Assembly (NCBI GenBank): GCA_030549335.1
Contig: CM060192.1
Location: 22,820,157 to 22,884,156, forward strand
Reading direction: 5' to 3'
Source: Pontederia crassipes
Taxonomy: Eukaryota > Streptophyta > Magnoliopsida > Commelinales > Pontederiaceae
Length of the DNA stretch: 64,000 nt
Both the position numbers and the translations under genes were made by a program. Shown here one piece after another: positions 37,811 to 50,100 of this stretch (the stretch's first letter is position 1; each line of letters starts with the position of its first letter). The notes under the pieces are model-generated. The model made no database searches. It worked only from the letters and a program-made list of their open reading frames with translations, and was not told where the DNA came from.

Positions 37811-40714
37811 TCATGGAAAAAAAAATTTAGGATAAAATATCTGTACTCGTTGGTAAATATCATCGATTCTCAATGATAAACAAATCTCTCTAGGATTAAG
37901 AACTGAACTAAGAGTTAATAATTGCATAGTGTGGTCATTGAATTTATTGTTCAATTCTTGCAACTGAGAGTCGATCACGACATTAAAAATATTAATTTTG
38001 TAATGATGTTCCAATATTACATCGTGCTCTTTTTTTAACAACATAAGGAGCACTTAACTCTGGAATAGGTATGTTGACTCTTTCACAAAAGATTTTTACT
38101 TAAATAATTAACTTCTCATATCCATTATTCCTTAACTTCTGAATGCTTAATTTCGTAGATGAAATATAAGATCCATTGCATTTAAAATATCTTGAGATTG
38201 ACTTTGTAGAGTCTGACACAATAAACTCCATCTTGTATCTCCAATTTTGTAAAGTACCAATTTGGCTCTGTCATTCTCTAGTTTGAAGCTCATTGTTAGC
38301 TAATAAATGAGCAATATTTGTAGCATCTTCCAGTTGATCAATGAGTTTACTTGAAGCAGAAGCAATGTTGGCAATTAAACTTAACTTATTAAAGAAAGGC
38401 AAAAATGAATATATTGCATACAAAGTTGCAGTGTATACACTGCAAAGTGATCCTAATCGTCCATGTTAGTTAGCGGTTGTGATCTTTGCATTATCTTTTG
38501 AGTCTCACGTGAGGAGGCCTATAGTAAATTTGACTGCCTTCTTGTTTGTCTTCTAAACCACAAAAAATAATGGCTGGTCATCTTCCCTTTCCCTCTTCAG
38601 TCTTCCCTTTCGATCAAGAACACCAGAAGTGAGATTTTAAGGATCTATTCTTATGTTCCCTTCTCTTTTCAGTCAAGATTAGGGAATTTGTGCAAGGATC
38701 GTCTCTACTCCTCTTTAACTAAGATCATGAGGATTCACCGTGATAGAAAGAGATAGCGGCTGCACCAGGCTTGAACTGAGACAATCCATGGGAGTTGTTC
38801 TTGATTCATCTAATTTTATTATGGTTGTGCACTTGTGGTGAATGGGACTCACACAAATGTGATTTTGGATGTTAGTTTTGTTATTCAGGAAAGTGGTGTA
38901 ATTAGTACACGTGCAGAAATCTCTTACATAATATTCAATGCAATGTTCTGCAAAGTAAATGACTTAAGATGTAGTACCGTTGTCAACCACTTCTTTGGAT
39001 TTGCACTTTTTTCTGAACTAAATTTAGTGTTCCAACATAATTAAAGCAATATTTTTTCTATAATCAAGTGTCATAAGTCAAAGAATTAGTAAGACTTTGT
39101 AAGTAAAATTTGAATAGAATACTCTACGTTGAACAGACTTAATGATGGAGATCTTATGAGAGATTGAAAATTGTTTATCTTCATCTATTGTTTCTTTGGT
39201 CTCTTCCAGACAGTCAATAATAGTAAAAGCATGGATTTGGAGACTAATTACTCATCCAATCATGAGGACTGAGGACATCTTTCACAAGCAAATGAAGATA
39301 TAAAAAAAGAGATCGAAGAAGCAGTTTGATGACGTCAACTCGGCACAACAGTAATGGGGGAGGGATCTTAGGGTCAGCTTTAATCATGTGAACTTAAAAA
39401 AAATAGAGAGATCACAATCGTTGATTGATATGGACGACTGTGAATGGCTTGCAGTTTATACACTACATTTTAACATGCATTATATTCAATGACCTCTTAA
39501 AGAAATGATGGGTAGGGATCACATCTTTCGAAGTAGCAACTAATACTAATTATAGTCGGTGTGACATACAATGAACATAATAAGTATAATTAAGTATATG
39601 TATTTAAAACTAATGCTTGTAGTCCATTCCATTCTCCTCTCATATTACTTTCACCGTCATAATATTTACCTCTATTGTTATGAATATCAAGATTGTGATT
39701 TGATAGTACCATAAAAAATTCATATCTTAATGTCAGTGTGGCAGTAACTTTAACACAAATAAGGTCGAAAAAGTATTCTTGTACACATCTTTTTTTTATC
39801 AACAAATATTAAAACAATAGACATTTGCTCTTTTCTACACTCATCTCGAGCTTCATCTACTATAATATAAAATTTTGCATCCCCAATTTCTTCATGAATC
39901 ATATTTTTATTTTTGTTGAGATAACTTGCAAAAATTTTTTTTGTATTTGTGGTGAAGTGTATGAAGTATATTTTGCAGAGCTCTTTCGAGACATTTTCTT
40001 AGTTCATCATTGTATGAACCAAATAAATTTAATGATTCACAAAATTTTTTAGATGTTTGTGATGTTTTGATTTCATTATTCCCTCGAAAAGCACATCCTT
40101 CAAATACAAGTCATTTAACTGCGACACTAGAAGTTTTTAAACAAATCATATTCTCTTTAATTTGCTGAGATGTATACTGCTCTAGTCTATTCTAAATGTG
40201 TGAAGATTGGTCAACTAAATCCATCCAAGATTTTTCAACATTTCGATGAGGCATTGTATAATCTTTTCTAATTTTGAAAGCCATCTATAGTGAATGCATT
40301 TGATCCAAAAGGTCCATTTTTCCTATGAAATAAAAAATATGGAAGACAAAATGTTGCATCCTTAGATGAAGATTATTCCAACCATGATGAAAATAGTTTA
40401 AAACATTGTGGTTGAAAACTTCTTTAATATTTTCCTCAAATTTTTTACTCCGAAAGAATACACTATATGGACCTGCTTTAATATAACCTCTTCGAATTTC
40501 GTCCCACATATCAATAGGAAACTCCCATATTTGTTACATAAACTAGGATTACACTCAAACGAATTGATATCAAAATTGTTATTGATGTCGATTCTATGAT
40601 ATTTAATAGGATTATGATCATGATTTGTTGACCAGTATTCATGGATGTATTTAATTGATCAACTAAACTTGAGCTTTCGATATTCTTCCTTTTAAGAAAT
40701 GCATCAATTGTCAT
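37811..40714 (-). pseudogene. hAT transposase remnant of the ZMYM1-like/DUF4371 type
   Basis: Minus-strand blocks follow the order of plant hAT transposases annotated as TTF-type zinc finger or ZMYM1-like: an N-terminal FLKRKNIESSSLV (about 40690), a divergent zinc-finger region (40300-40500), EEIGDAKFYIIVDEARE (about 39893-39847; family EEIGDRQFSVLIDESRD), YYDGESNMRGEWNGLQALVL (about 39660-39605; family GYDGASNMRGEFNGLQ), VHCMSHR and FF-R-L, then after an inserted element FFNKLSLIANIASASSKLID (about 38395-38335), and finally VVIDSQLQELNNKFNDH (about 37975-37930). Many stops and frame changes make it non-functional. It is split twice: by the inverted-repeat element at 38406-39488 and by the copia at 33724-37805, beyond which its dimerisation domain continues (33405-33723). 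Confidence 0.85.
38406..39488. mobile_element. Inverted-repeat DNA element inserted in the hAT transposase
   Basis: The left arm (38406-38490) and the inverted right arm (39405-39488) agree over about 85 bp at roughly three in four positions: TGAATATATTGCAT versus TGAATATAATGCAT, GCAGTGTATACACTGCAA versus GTAGTGTATAAACTGCAA, then TCGTCCAT and TTGTGATCT in both. The hAT reading frame resumes on either side. The 1.08-kb body has no recognisable protein. Arms this long suggest a Mutator-like or other long-TIR element, but no target duplication was identified. Confidence 0.6.
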
Positions 40715-42379
40715 TAATTTTTCATCTATACAAAAACATAAATATGAATAAAATATTTAAATAACTTTAAAAATTGATATTTAGTCAAAGAGAAATATCT
40801 TAAGTCCAAAAGAAATATCTTGTGCAAGGATTATTTTAAGAGGTGCGTTATCCTGTCCACTTGTGATAAGTAATGTATAATTTGAATTGTCTAGACAATT
40901 CACATTGCTTATGAAGTGACAATGGAGATTGTCTATGGGAGGGAAGATCACTTGAGTTGCAATTTTTTTAATTTCACTTTTCGCATTCGTCCTTTAAAAT
41001 TTAACTTAAATCAATTATAAAATTAATTAAATAAATTATAAATTTAATCAAATTAATCTTTGTTAATTATCATGGATATATTATTATAATATTTGAAAAT
41101 ATATTAATTATTTTATAAATTTTAATTGTATGAGTGGGAATATGTGTTTGTGATTTAAGTTTACAGATTTCAAAATAATATATATATACATAATTATTTT
41201 GATTAGGGGTATATCAATAAAAATTGTATATTAACTCATAAATAGTTATTTTCCTATAAATAAGTAATATGAATTGTTAGATAGATTATTTATGCATATT
41301 GAATAAAGTAATGTATATTGTTGATAATTTAATAAGTGATAATCTTTCTCAGAGATAATTTACATTGTAAAGTAATCTTGAATGATAATGCAATGAATGC
41401 ACCCCTAATGTGGTGCTCGATTAGTTGAAATTATAAAAAAATATCATATTAAATATCATTAGTTAATACACAACTTAGATATACTTCAATTCTAATCATG
41501 TATAATCAATTAGGAAAATAATTTAAAAAATAAGGTCATACAATTTACTAAACTACAAGAGCAATCACATGTATAATGATAATATGAAAATATTTATATT
41601 AATTTTAAAGTAATAAGTTAATCCTTTAATAGAAAATTATTCTACAATTTTTTTTTTATAATGTTACACATTCAAGGGATACTTTATATAATTGTATTTA
41701 ATGATCAACAATTTGGTTCTCTCTATTTACTATTTTTATCATTAAATCAAGGGCTTTATCCTTTATCTTTCGAAAACAAAATTTTCAAATTTACCTCAGT
41801 TTTTTATTTTTTATTTAATCAATTACACATTACCATTTATTATCATTTGAAATAAGTTAAATAAAAAATCTAAAAAAAATGTTGTCCATCTAAGCAATGG
41901 GAAAAAAATATGAACACAAATTATTCATATTTAAACATTTTTATGTAAATTATAATAAAAAATATTCAACATAATAGACAAATAAAAAATAACACATGAA
42001 GGGGGAAGAGACAGAAAATAAGAGAATCTTTTCACTATTTAAAATATTGTACAACAGAAAAAGTTAATTCGCTTTTTTTAAAGAAAAATAATAAAATAGT
42101 ACCTTACTTATGAGACTGATTATGATGCTAGAAAAAAGTTGTCACCGCAAGAAACGAGACGAGCTGCAATAGACGAGAAGAGTGTATTATTTGTTTTTTT
42201 TATAGGGTTTAAATTTGATGGGCTTCAGTTGCAGAAGTGGCCTAGCCATAAGATAAATAAATAGCCTGTTTTTTTGGTGAGGGGTGGGAGGGGCAAGTTT
42301 AATTAATATTATATATTGTAATATATATTGTATATATTATAATGTAAAAATAAAAGTTGATCACTGCACGATTTTATGA
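40715..42379. other. Probable 5' part of the hAT element, AT-rich
   Basis: No coding block recognised except a less AT-rich zone at about 42110-42240 that could be a leader exon of the minus-strand hAT gene. The 1.3 kb between is AT-rich, as an old intron might be. The limits of the hAT element are not resolved. Confidence 0.35.
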
Positions 42380-42409
42380 TCTCACTACGGGCGGACTCAC
42401 ACTATGGGT

Positions 42410-42447
<38 letters not shown>

Positions 42448-42683
42448 GCTCCTCAAAATTTTAAATTGTTTTAACTCTATATGTTAATATATAAATTTTA
42501 TAATTAAAACTTACGTATGACCCCCTTAATAATATTTATAGTCACCTAGAGGTAAATCTGTTGCTTTGGTCTAGTGATAGAAAGTCTAGAGGATGTTGAA
42601 AGAGGTCCCATGATCAAGACTTCATTTTCTTACTCATTATTTTTGCCCCCCCCCCCCCAATTTTCACTATCGATCCACATCTG
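42380..42683. mobile_element. G-run and C-run bracketed segment, possible hAT terminal piece or small SINE-like element
   Basis: The left part reads CTACGGGCGGACTCACACTA and runs into 33 consecutive G (42412-42444). The right part has 13 consecutive C (42646-42658) and ends TCGATCCACATCTG, whose inverse CAGATGTGGATCGA resembles the CAGGGGCGGATC ends of plant hAT elements. Between them lies a tRNA-like stretch: TGGTCTAGTGATAG (about 42568-42581) resembles a Pol III A box, and GATCAAGAC (about 42612-42620) fits the B box GWTCRANNC. It may be the right end of the decayed hAT element at 33-41 kb, or a separate insertion. Confidence 0.4.
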
Positions 42684-43600
42684 TTACTACTCATTATCAA
42701 TCTCGATCTTATCTCCATGATCTTATGTGCAACATATCAATTTTACTTAACAGTTAATAAAAAATGACTTAGTGAGGTGTAATTGCGACAAATTTCTAAA
42801 AAATATTATTTTAAAAAATATATATTTACAATAAATAGGATCCTCGATTTGACTTTACAACATTCGATCTTAGGATACTAACAATAAATGAAAAGACTAA
42901 ATTTGATCTCAGTAGTCCATTTTTCAAAGTTTTTATTATTATTAAATTAGATGGATTATCAATAATTTTTTTAAAAATTAAGCCATTAAATTACAACATC
43001 TTTTTAACAGTGTCTCTTCTCTTATATCATACTTGTTAACAAAAATAACGTTTTTATATTTATAAAATATAAAATTATAATTATAATTTATATATCATCG
43101 TCGAGTCGAAGAAGAAGAGCAAAACAACATTCTTCTTACTAAAATTGTGACTCCTTGGATTTGGAATTACTAACACACATCAAATTACTTGAGATACAAT
43201 CATGCTAACCAATTCTCCTAAGAAATCTTAATTCTCGTATCATTTGTCTTAACTATTTGTAAATAGTCCAAACTACAAAAATAAAATTATATAATTCTCT
43301 ACCACCAAATTCTCCACGAAAGGACTATGTTAAAAATGATATATATTTAATACGATTTTTAGTTCTAATTCTTAATATATATTTTTTAAATATGATACAT
43401 CTTTGTATGATGAGAACATGATTAGAATATTACTTGAAAATAACTTATGATGACAACTTATTTAAAGGAATATTTTATTTCAAAAATTAAGTGATGTTAT
43501 CAAATTATGGTACACATGCACAAGTCAAATCATTTTTACCATTCACAATTTTAAAAAGTGTTAGATTGTTTGCGATGCAAAAAGTGAAGGCCGAAAATTT
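42684..43600. other. AT-rich spacer, no gene seen
   Basis: No protein, RNA or clear transposon end recognised. The left terminus of the large CACTA element should lie at or near the end of this stretch, but no CACTA terminus matching CACTATAAG was found. Confidence 0.4.
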
Positions 43601-43609
43601 ATTGATTGA

Positions 43610-44135
43610 AACACTCTAAAGAGGCGCTAAAGAGGCGCTAAAGCGTGGGTAAATGAAATAATCACATATTAGCATCGATATGACATCTCAGGGAGTAGAC
43701 GTCGACGTTCGATGGTTGTTAGCGTCACAATGATGCTAAGGACAAAGACCACGCTACTAGCACCACATGTTAATGCTATTACGACATTAGGATAATGTGA
43801 AACATGTTGTTACGTGAAGTTAAAATGTGTCTCTAACTTGACACTGATGTGGCGCTGAGACTTGCGACACAAAGGTGGCGCTACATTTATCCTTATTGTG
43901 ACGCTGCATACGATAAGGTGACACTATGTTGTGATGCTATGTAACGCCTAGATGACGGTAACACTGTCTTGACGCTATAGTAGCGGCAAAGTGATGTTGT
44001 GTGGCGTCTGTAGTGTGATGCTAAATTGACGCTAAAGGTTGCGATGTTAATGTGGCGCTAATGTGACGCCAATTACAATATATTTCAAATAGCGTCCAAC
44101 CATTATAGCATCGCTAAAGCACGTCAAGGAGACAC
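43610..44135. repeat. CACTA subterminal repeat block (3' side)
   Basis: Dense repeats of gaggcgctaaag, gatgctaag, gcgtcacaa, gacgctaaag and gcgccaatt in both orientations. The opening (taaagaggcgcta, then attagcatcgata-gacatctcag) parallels 62770-62850. Confidence 0.75.
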
Positions 44136-44407
44136 TCATTGCTTATTATTTTACCCCATTCTAACCATATTCTTCCCTTCCCACACCATACAATTGTACA
44201 ATCCATATATATAATGCATTCTTCACATTCATCACAATAATAATAAAGAGTAATGCATAATGAAAACTAATAAATACCACAAGATATAATATGACAACAA
44301 AGTCATATCACACATCAAAACAAAATCAAATCAAAGATGTAATATCATATAAAAGTTTCTATCCTAAATTATTATCATCTTTGTTGTCATTTCTGACATT
44401 CAACGCC

Positions 44408-44829
44408 TGTTGGAGTTGGTGAATACTTCAGGGCCCCTTGTTTCTCACATCGGGTTCGCCCACGTGAGCTTAGGGGAATCTGAGTATTACCCAATTAAGA
44501 ATATTGCTGGCGTACGAACGAAAGGGGGGTTCGGGGGCAGCGCCCCCGAAACCTAGACGGGTTTTGGGCTTTTGTTTAGCCGGCCCGTGTGGCTCGGATT
44601 AGGTTTTTTCTCTGTTTGTTTGGGTTTTAAAACCGGTTTGGAGAGGCTATTAATAGCCTAATTTCTGATGTAATTTGTGTGGCGGTTGTAAACCTAAACG
44701 ATATAGTGGAACCTCTTTGCAGGACGTAGCCCTCATCTCAAGGGTGAACCTGGGTAAATTCGTATGTCTCCTCTATTTTTCTACAATCTCTCTGCGATCT
44801 TCTCTCCTTGTTCTCGAATTTTCCCATCA
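44408..44829. mobile_element. Solo LTR, about 422 bp
   Basis: Bounded by TGTTGG and CCATCA, the usual TG...CA with near-inverted hexamers, and flanked by ACGCC (44403-44407) and ACGTC (44830-44834), a 5-bp duplication with one difference. Its GC-rich content (ggcccgtgtggctcggatt, ggacgtagccctcatctc) contrasts with the AT-rich CACTA around it. The piece ggacgtagccctcatctcaa plus ggtgaacctgggtaaattcg is typical of Ty1-copia LTRs of plants. No internal part is present, so it arose by LTR-LTR recombination. Family assignment tentative. Confidence 0.6.
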
Positions 44830-44899
44830 ACGTCGACGTACTCGATCTTTGGCCTCGTGAGGCTGCAAGATGGGGGCAGGTGCTGAAGAATCTGCTGAG

Positions 44900-46150
44900 A
44901 TACCTGATGTTGTCCAACGTGAACTCAGGTGTGATCACGTAGGTATCCTCTCGTGTCGTGTTGGTCATCTCTTCCCAAACAACAACGTCCTCTACAAAAT
45001 AAAAAATTATATAACCATATAAACATTATAACTTATATAATATAAAGAACATATAAACATATAAAGTGTTATATAACATTAAAAATATGATTAATTTTTG
45101 AGATATTACCTGAGTACTAGGATCTATCTTCATACTTCTCGGTCATCTTCTCATTATGAGCATCCTAAAAAAATTTAAACATTGCACATTTGAAAAATCA
45201 TTTATACTAACATGAACAACCAAGTGAGCATGTGATGAAACTTACTAGAACTCTACGAGCAATGGGGGTGACTAAGTCATTAGTCTTTATGCTCTTATGT
45301 GTGGCCTCGTAGATCGCACGAAAGACTACAAAACCACATTATTTTTTGTCATGCAATAAAGTTTTAAATTTTATAAAATAAGCAAGTATAAGATAAAAGT
45401 TTGATTATTCAATTTTGTATCTACATTACCATGCACCACCGATGCTCGTCAAATCGAATCAACCAGCTGGATGTGCGTATCGGGCTTCGAAACTCTGTTA
45501 ATTTTTATCTTTCAGACTTTCTATATCATTCTTCGTCCATCATGTATTAAATGTAAACTTACTTACCACTTGTTACATAACGACTCCCAAACTGGACGCT
45601 TAATATGTCTTGGGCATCTTGATATGCCTTGCTCCAAACCGAGGCCACAAATGTGATGACCTTGTGAAATTTATATAATCGATTTCGGAGACGTTTCGCA
45701 GCCACCTCCTCAAAAGCACTCCATATCGTTCCCAAATTAAGATTCGGATGAAACTGATCAGCTTCCTAAGAAATATTATAAAAGTTAGTAATTCAAAAAT
45801 AATATAAAACAAATTCTTCAAATACCAAAAATATTATACAGTAAACGCCCGAAAGTTGTCATCCCACATTTGAATTGGGACATCTTTCCATGATCATGCC
45901 CCTTTCAGCAAGTGGGAAAGGACAAGAGCACTGACATCCTACGTGATAGAAGTTGGTACGAAAGTGGTCCTACAATTTATAAAGAAGAATTAATTTTGTG
46001 TTTATAAGCAAAACTATAATAAAATTTATAGAACTTATTTAACTTACGACCGAACAATGCTGATGACCATCCATTATCGTGGAATTCCTCTTCTTTTGCT
46101 GATGAGGAATCATCATCCACTGCAGCTGGGGTAGGCTAAGAGGGTCCAAC
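44900..46150 (-). pseudogene. CACTA TNPA/Transposase_24-like exons
   Basis: Minus-strand blocks separated by AT-rich intron-like gaps. YEATHKSIKTNDL and RRVLVSFITC lie at about 45310-45240, matching 19.4 kb of the plus-strand element. A block with VAAKRLRNRLYKFHKVITFV lies at about 45710-45645 and a further one at 45420-45480 (KPDTHIQLVDSIRRASVVHG). Gaps of about 100-150 bp with GT/AG-like borders lie between them. In the family this protein binds subterminal repeats and assists the TNPD transposase. I could not follow one continuous frame, so the state of the gene is unknown. Confidence 0.5.
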
Positions 46151-46218
46151 ATGATCAATGGGTCTTAGTAAAGAATAAATTATTAGTGTAAATACAACTA
46201 ATGATAATTGGTATATGT

Positions 46219-46221
46219 ACA

Positions 46222-46271
<50 letters not shown>

Positions 46272-46272
46272 G
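46219..46272. repeat. (ACAT)n followed by (AT)n microsatellite
   Basis: About eight ACAT units followed by roughly nine AT units. The same compound type occurs at 62375-62430. Confidence 0.95.
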
Positions 46273-46414
46273 TAAAGTTCTCACCCCGTGCGATATCTAA
46301 TGCCAGAATGTGATGACCCGACTATTTGTCCCGTCAACGTCGTCGCAACTGTCATGATTAAAATAAGAAATGATTAATGTAATTTCATAAAAATATTAAT
46401 ATAATAATAAATCT

Positions 46415-46880
46415 ATTACCTAGGGTAATATGTCGGTCGTCATCGCATGGTCGTGTAGAATGAATGCTGGAATGTGGAGAAGCATCCATCGGTCTCGGCA
46501 GAGGCATAACAACTATCACCATAAAAAAATAGTTAAAACAGTTGCATGCATTTAAATTTATTAAAACACAAAAAATAACCTAGGGTGACATGTCAATCGT
46601 CGTTATGCAATCGAGACGATTCACTAATGTACTGCCTACTATGTGACGATCCGACTATATGCCCTATCAGCGGTGGAGCAACTATCCCCATTAAAAAAAA
46701 TAGTTAAATCAGTTGCATATATTGAAATTTATTAAATACACAAAAAATAACTTGGGGTGACATGTCGATGGTCGTCAAGCAATTGAAATGATCCACCAAT
46801 GGACCGCCCACTATGTGATGATCCGACTATACATCCTGTCGGCAATGGATCAACTATCACCATTAAAAAAATAAACTAAT
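46415..46880 (-). repeat. Threefold tandem repeat of a TNPA exon-intron unit
   Basis: Three successive copies about 160-171 bp long start at the word tagggtaatatgtcggtcgt (46421), tagggtgacatgtcaatcgt (46581) and ttggggtgacatgtcgatgg (46752). They run on to a shared end reading caactatc-ccattaaaaaaatag and attgaaatttattaaa. A partial fourth relative is at about 46308-46370 (gatgacccgactatttgtcc). Each unit contains an exon-like part and an intron-like A-rich part, so an exon of the minus-strand TNPA region appears to have been multiplied. Confidence 0.75.
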
Positions 46881-47130
46881 TAGTACATGTCGATTATAAA
46901 TAAGCTACACAATAAATATATCACATGGTGGTCGACTCGCCTCACTCATAGGGAGTGAGCGCCTGGAAGAGCGGGATGCACATGAAACTCGACCTCGTGT
47001 AACCATACCTGAAAAAATTATCAACCTCTCGTGTTATTATTAATATTTATAAATTTAGATACTTAGTGTAATTCATCACATTTAGATACTTAGTGAAAAA
47101 TTTTTAAATTTGTTAAAACAACTACGTGAT

Positions 47131-50100
47131 TCAATCGTTTGTCTCGAATTCTGATTCATCATCTTCATCGTCGTCATTGTAATCTTGATTCAAGTCATCG
47201 ATAATGAAATTGTGAACATTCTCTTCTAAAAGGTCATTTGAAGTGAACTTTTCCATTGGCTTAGTGACATCGACTAATTGTACATTCTCAACTTCATCAA
47301 TTATATCAATCAACTTGTTCATACGATCTTCCTGATAGAAATCATCTACGGGCACATCACTATATATGGATGATGTTTCACGATCTTTTACTATTGTTTT
47401 TTCTAAGAATAATATATTTCTCACTTTGCATGATGTCCATCATTCATCCTTGGTTCTTTTCGATGAATACTTATTGTAATACACTTGTTGTGCTTGTTAT
47501 GTCAATACTAATGGGTCATATGATTGATGTCTTGGATGTCTTGATCGAAGTTTAATATCCACAAATTTAAACTTTTGATCGACTCTAACTCTCTTTTCTG
47601 AATCGAGCCAATGACATTTTAGTACTACAACTTTGTTACATTTTCCCAAATAGAATAATTCTATGATTTCTTCTATAATGCCATAGTAATATAACTTGTG
47701 GTCAACGTACATGCTTCCCAGAATACATATGCCGCTTCTAATAGTAGAATGTTATCAACTATATTCTTTTGTATGAAATCTGTATCCATTAACTATCATG
47801 TCATAGTAACTAGAAACTTGTTTGTACAGTCCGTAACTAACTTCTCAAATTCTCAAATCGGTCATTGAGCCATTCATAACTTATATTTGAAAGACAAGGT
47901 TAATTAAAAATTATAAAAAAATAATTATTGAAACCAAGAGGAAAAATGTTCTCATTTCACTTCTCAACCAAGAGGAAAAATATTCTCACTTCACTTCTCA
48001 ACCAAAAGAAAAAATGTTCATCTCTTAATTTTAAGAATTCATTGTTGGAAACTAAATGATTGATTTCTCTTTACAATTCTTCAACTTTCATGAATTCGAA
48101 TATTGCTAATTAGTGAAATAACATAGCAATAATTAAATTCAAATTTTTAACATATTAAATAAATATTCTTACTCGAGATATGCTATCATCTCACTATAAT
48201 TTGCAAGGCTATAATTCTCAACTGAAGTGAGATCTCTATCGCTCAACATAACTTTGCGTCCTTTACCAAGAAGACAACATGGATACCTAAATATTGATAA
48301 AATTTCTGTTGACTTCCCCATCACCACCATCATCATTTCTTGGAATTTGCGTATGTCGTGATTGTATATTGGTTCAAAGTACATTGAAGTGAAGTTGAAT
48401 ACTTCCTCAATGAAATATGCTTCATATATAGAGCCTTCGATTTTTTATCTTATTTCTTGCTTTCCTTTTTAAATGTAACAAGCATCTTTCAAAATGATAC
48501 ATCCACCGATATTGAACTGGGCCTACAATTTTTGTTTCGCATTGAATATGTACAATCAAGTGTTCCATCACATCAAAAAAAGAAGGTGGAAATATATCTT
48601 CTCAGCCTTGCACACGGTAATCACAATAGAAGACTCTAACCGAGACATGTTTTCGTCACGAATGGTGGAACAAAGCTCTTTAAAGAACATAGATAACTAT
48701 TAATATTTTCAGATGGCCTTTGACAAAAGTTTTTAAAGACAATTGGAAGCAGCCTTTGAATGAAAATATGACAATCATAGATTTTCGTACCATGTATCTT
48801 CTCATTTTCCATGTTAAAAAAATGAGATTTATTTGATGCATATCCGTCTAGAAATTTCAAATTTGAAGATAAATAATATCTGGTCCTGATTTTTCACATA
48901 TAACTTTCATGTCTTCGCCCGTTTGTATGATATCTTTTGTTCTTTTTTTTTATGTCTATAATAGTGTTGAAGATGTTGTCAAATATATTCTTCACATGCA
49001 TGACGTCCAAATTATGTCATACTAAGTTAGAAGATCAATAAGACAAGTCCTAAAAAATACTTCTTTTCTCCTAAGTATGTTCACTTACAAATCCAATTTG
49101 CTTGTAAGAGTCGACCTTCAAACCGAATGATACTTGATTAAGTTTGTTGACCTACTCTAGCACTTCTTGTCCCGTGAAATGACTTGGAGGCAATGTGTAC
49201 TCAGTTGCATTATTTTTAAATGAGTTTTGATTGTGACACATCGAATTATCCATTGGCAAAAATATACTGTGACAATTAAACTAGCGTACATTTCTACTGT
49301 TAATCAAATAAACTGATTTTGTATTCTTTCCGCATATGGGACAAGCATGTTTACCTTTTGTGCTTCGACCACTCAGCATTCCATATATTGAAAAATCACT
49401 TATGGTCCACATTAATGCGGATCTCATAATAAAAAGTTTGCTTATTAGATTTGAGTGCATCATCCTCTCACAATATGTTGAGTTTAACAATCAAAGGTCT
49501 TAAGTAAACATCTGAACTTTTGCTTGGCGATCAAGGACATGAGATCATATAGGTAAGCAATATATTCTCTTGTCTCATACACATGCTTGGAGGTAAATTT
49601 CAAGGTTTGACAAAAATTGGTCAATATGAATAAGCAGTGCCTAATGAGCTAAATGGGTTGAACCCATCGTACAAAGTCCCAATCTAACATTGTGTGATTC
49701 TTTTAACAAAGTTGGATGACGTGCATCAAATAGTTTCCATGCTTCAACAACTGAAGGGTGTGTAATGGAACTCGGATCATCACTTGCCCCTTCTTTGTGC
49801 CACCTCATGAATGATGCAATTTTCTCAGAAAAAAATAGTCATTGCAATCTTGGACCTATGGGAAAGTATCTGAACATTGCATATGCCACATTCTTTCTCA
49901 AATTTTGAGAATTCTTTCTCGATTTCTATTTGGGCTTGGCACAAATAGAACAACTGAGAAGTAAATTATTTTCCTTGTAATACAATATACAATGATTGTG
50001 ACATGCATCAATTTTCTTCTATTCCAAACCTAAATTTCTTATCAATCTTTTACACTTGTAAAAAATTTCTCATTAACCTCTCTGATGCCGGAAGCATACT

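Noticed and set aside
42384-42400. CACTACGGGCGG as the left terminus of the large CACTA element
   Set aside because: It does not match the CACTATAAG terminus of the sister element, no subterminal repeats follow it for more than 1.2 kb, and it reads better as part of a hAT-like end.
42560-42625. True tRNA gene
   Set aside because: A-box and B-box-like words are present, but I could not fold a complete cloverleaf or find an anticodon stem and acceptor stem; SINE or transposon origin is more likely.
46415-46880. CRISPR-like array
   Set aside because: Three units of 160-171 bp without short conserved repeats and unique spacers, in a plant transposon gene; it is a tandem exon duplication.
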